Assembly: GCA_913055615.1 (NCBI GenBank)
Contig: CAJXKK010000031.1
Location: 1-32,826, forward strand
Direction: 5' to 3'
Length of the DNA stretch: 32,826 nucleotides
Source: an uncultured Ectothiorhodospiraceae bacterium
GTDB lineage: Bacteria; Pseudomonadota; Gammaproteobacteria; XJ16; Halofilaceae
Shown here: positions 32,778 through 32,826 of the stretch, piece after piece
How the letters are laid out: each line of letters starts with the position of its first letter
Numbering within the stretch: position 1 is the stretch's first letter
Notes under the pieces: generated by a model
What the model was told of the DNA's origin: nothing
Seen by the model: only the letters and a program-made list of their open reading frames with translations
Databases searched by the model: none
Translations under genes and position numbers: made by a program

Positions 32778-32826
32778 TGGCGCGCCCGGGAGGATTCGAA
32801 CCCCCGACCTCATGGTTCGTAGCCAT
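32778..32826 (-). tRNA. tRNA-Arg(ACG), 3' part
   Basis: The 3' portion of a minus-strand tRNA that runs off the right edge. In tRNA sense the anticodon arm is ATGG-CTACGAA-CCAT with anticodon ACG (complement of 32818-32820), followed by the T arm GGGGGTTCGAATCCTCC, the acceptor strand and encoded CCA. It closely matches E. coli argV from the anticodon loop onward. In E. coli such tRNA-Arg(ACG) genes lie directly behind csrA-serV. Confidence 0.93.

Overview
The window is GC-rich chromosomal DNA of a gammaproteobacterium. The order leuCDB-asd-fimV-truA-trpFBA-accD-folC-dedD-cvpA-purF, followed by recA-recX-alaS-lysC-csrA-tRNA-Ser, is a gammaproteobacterial arrangement. Acidic stretches in several proteins and a quaternary-amine gene set suggest a halophilic or marine lineage, perhaps near the Ectothiorhodospiraceae. 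That placement is inference; there is no rRNA here to test it.

Region 1 (1-16802) is a housekeeping block on the + strand. The end of leuC and leuD, then leuB, supply leucine synthesis. asd starts the aspartate-family amino acids. fimV encodes a very long acidic polar hub protein. truA, trpF, trpB and trpA, accD, folC, dedD, cvpA and purF follow with short gaps or overlaps. A palindromic MITE-like element and an inverted pair of REP sequences sit between leuD and leuB.

Region 2 (16803-23347) opens with about 500 bp without a gene. It holds four short arrays of 10-bp repeats arranged as two nested inverted pairs. Then come recA, recX, alaS, lysC (with a likely internal start for a small regulatory subunit), csrA and tRNA-Ser(GCU).

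Region 3 (23348-32777) looks accessory. It has an amidohydrolase with a small Rieske protein; a gamma-butyrobetaine hydroxylase with a betaine-type binding protein, divergent from a LysR regulator; a GbcB-like flavin/iron-sulfur reductase; a YeiH-type membrane protein; and a second LysR regulator. The probable theme is use of quaternary amines such as gamma-butyrobetaine, carnitine or glycine betaine. The region is framed by tRNA-Ser(GCU) and tRNA-Arg(ACG), which point inward at each other. These tRNA genes are neighbours downstream of csrA in E. coli.

The most unusual signal is a small non-coding element found behind both tRNA genes. In tRNA direction each locus reads: tRNA 3' end, terminator, imperfect inverted copy of the tRNA 3' end, one or two units of two hairpins (a 9-bp stem whose sequence varies with pairing kept, then an 8-bp stem with an ATGGAN loop), and a direct copy of the tRNA 3' end. 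I do not recognise it as a named element. Other dispersed repeats are REP pairs at 1.8-1.9 kb and 25.5 kb, and palindromic elements at 23.6 kb and 32.4 kb.
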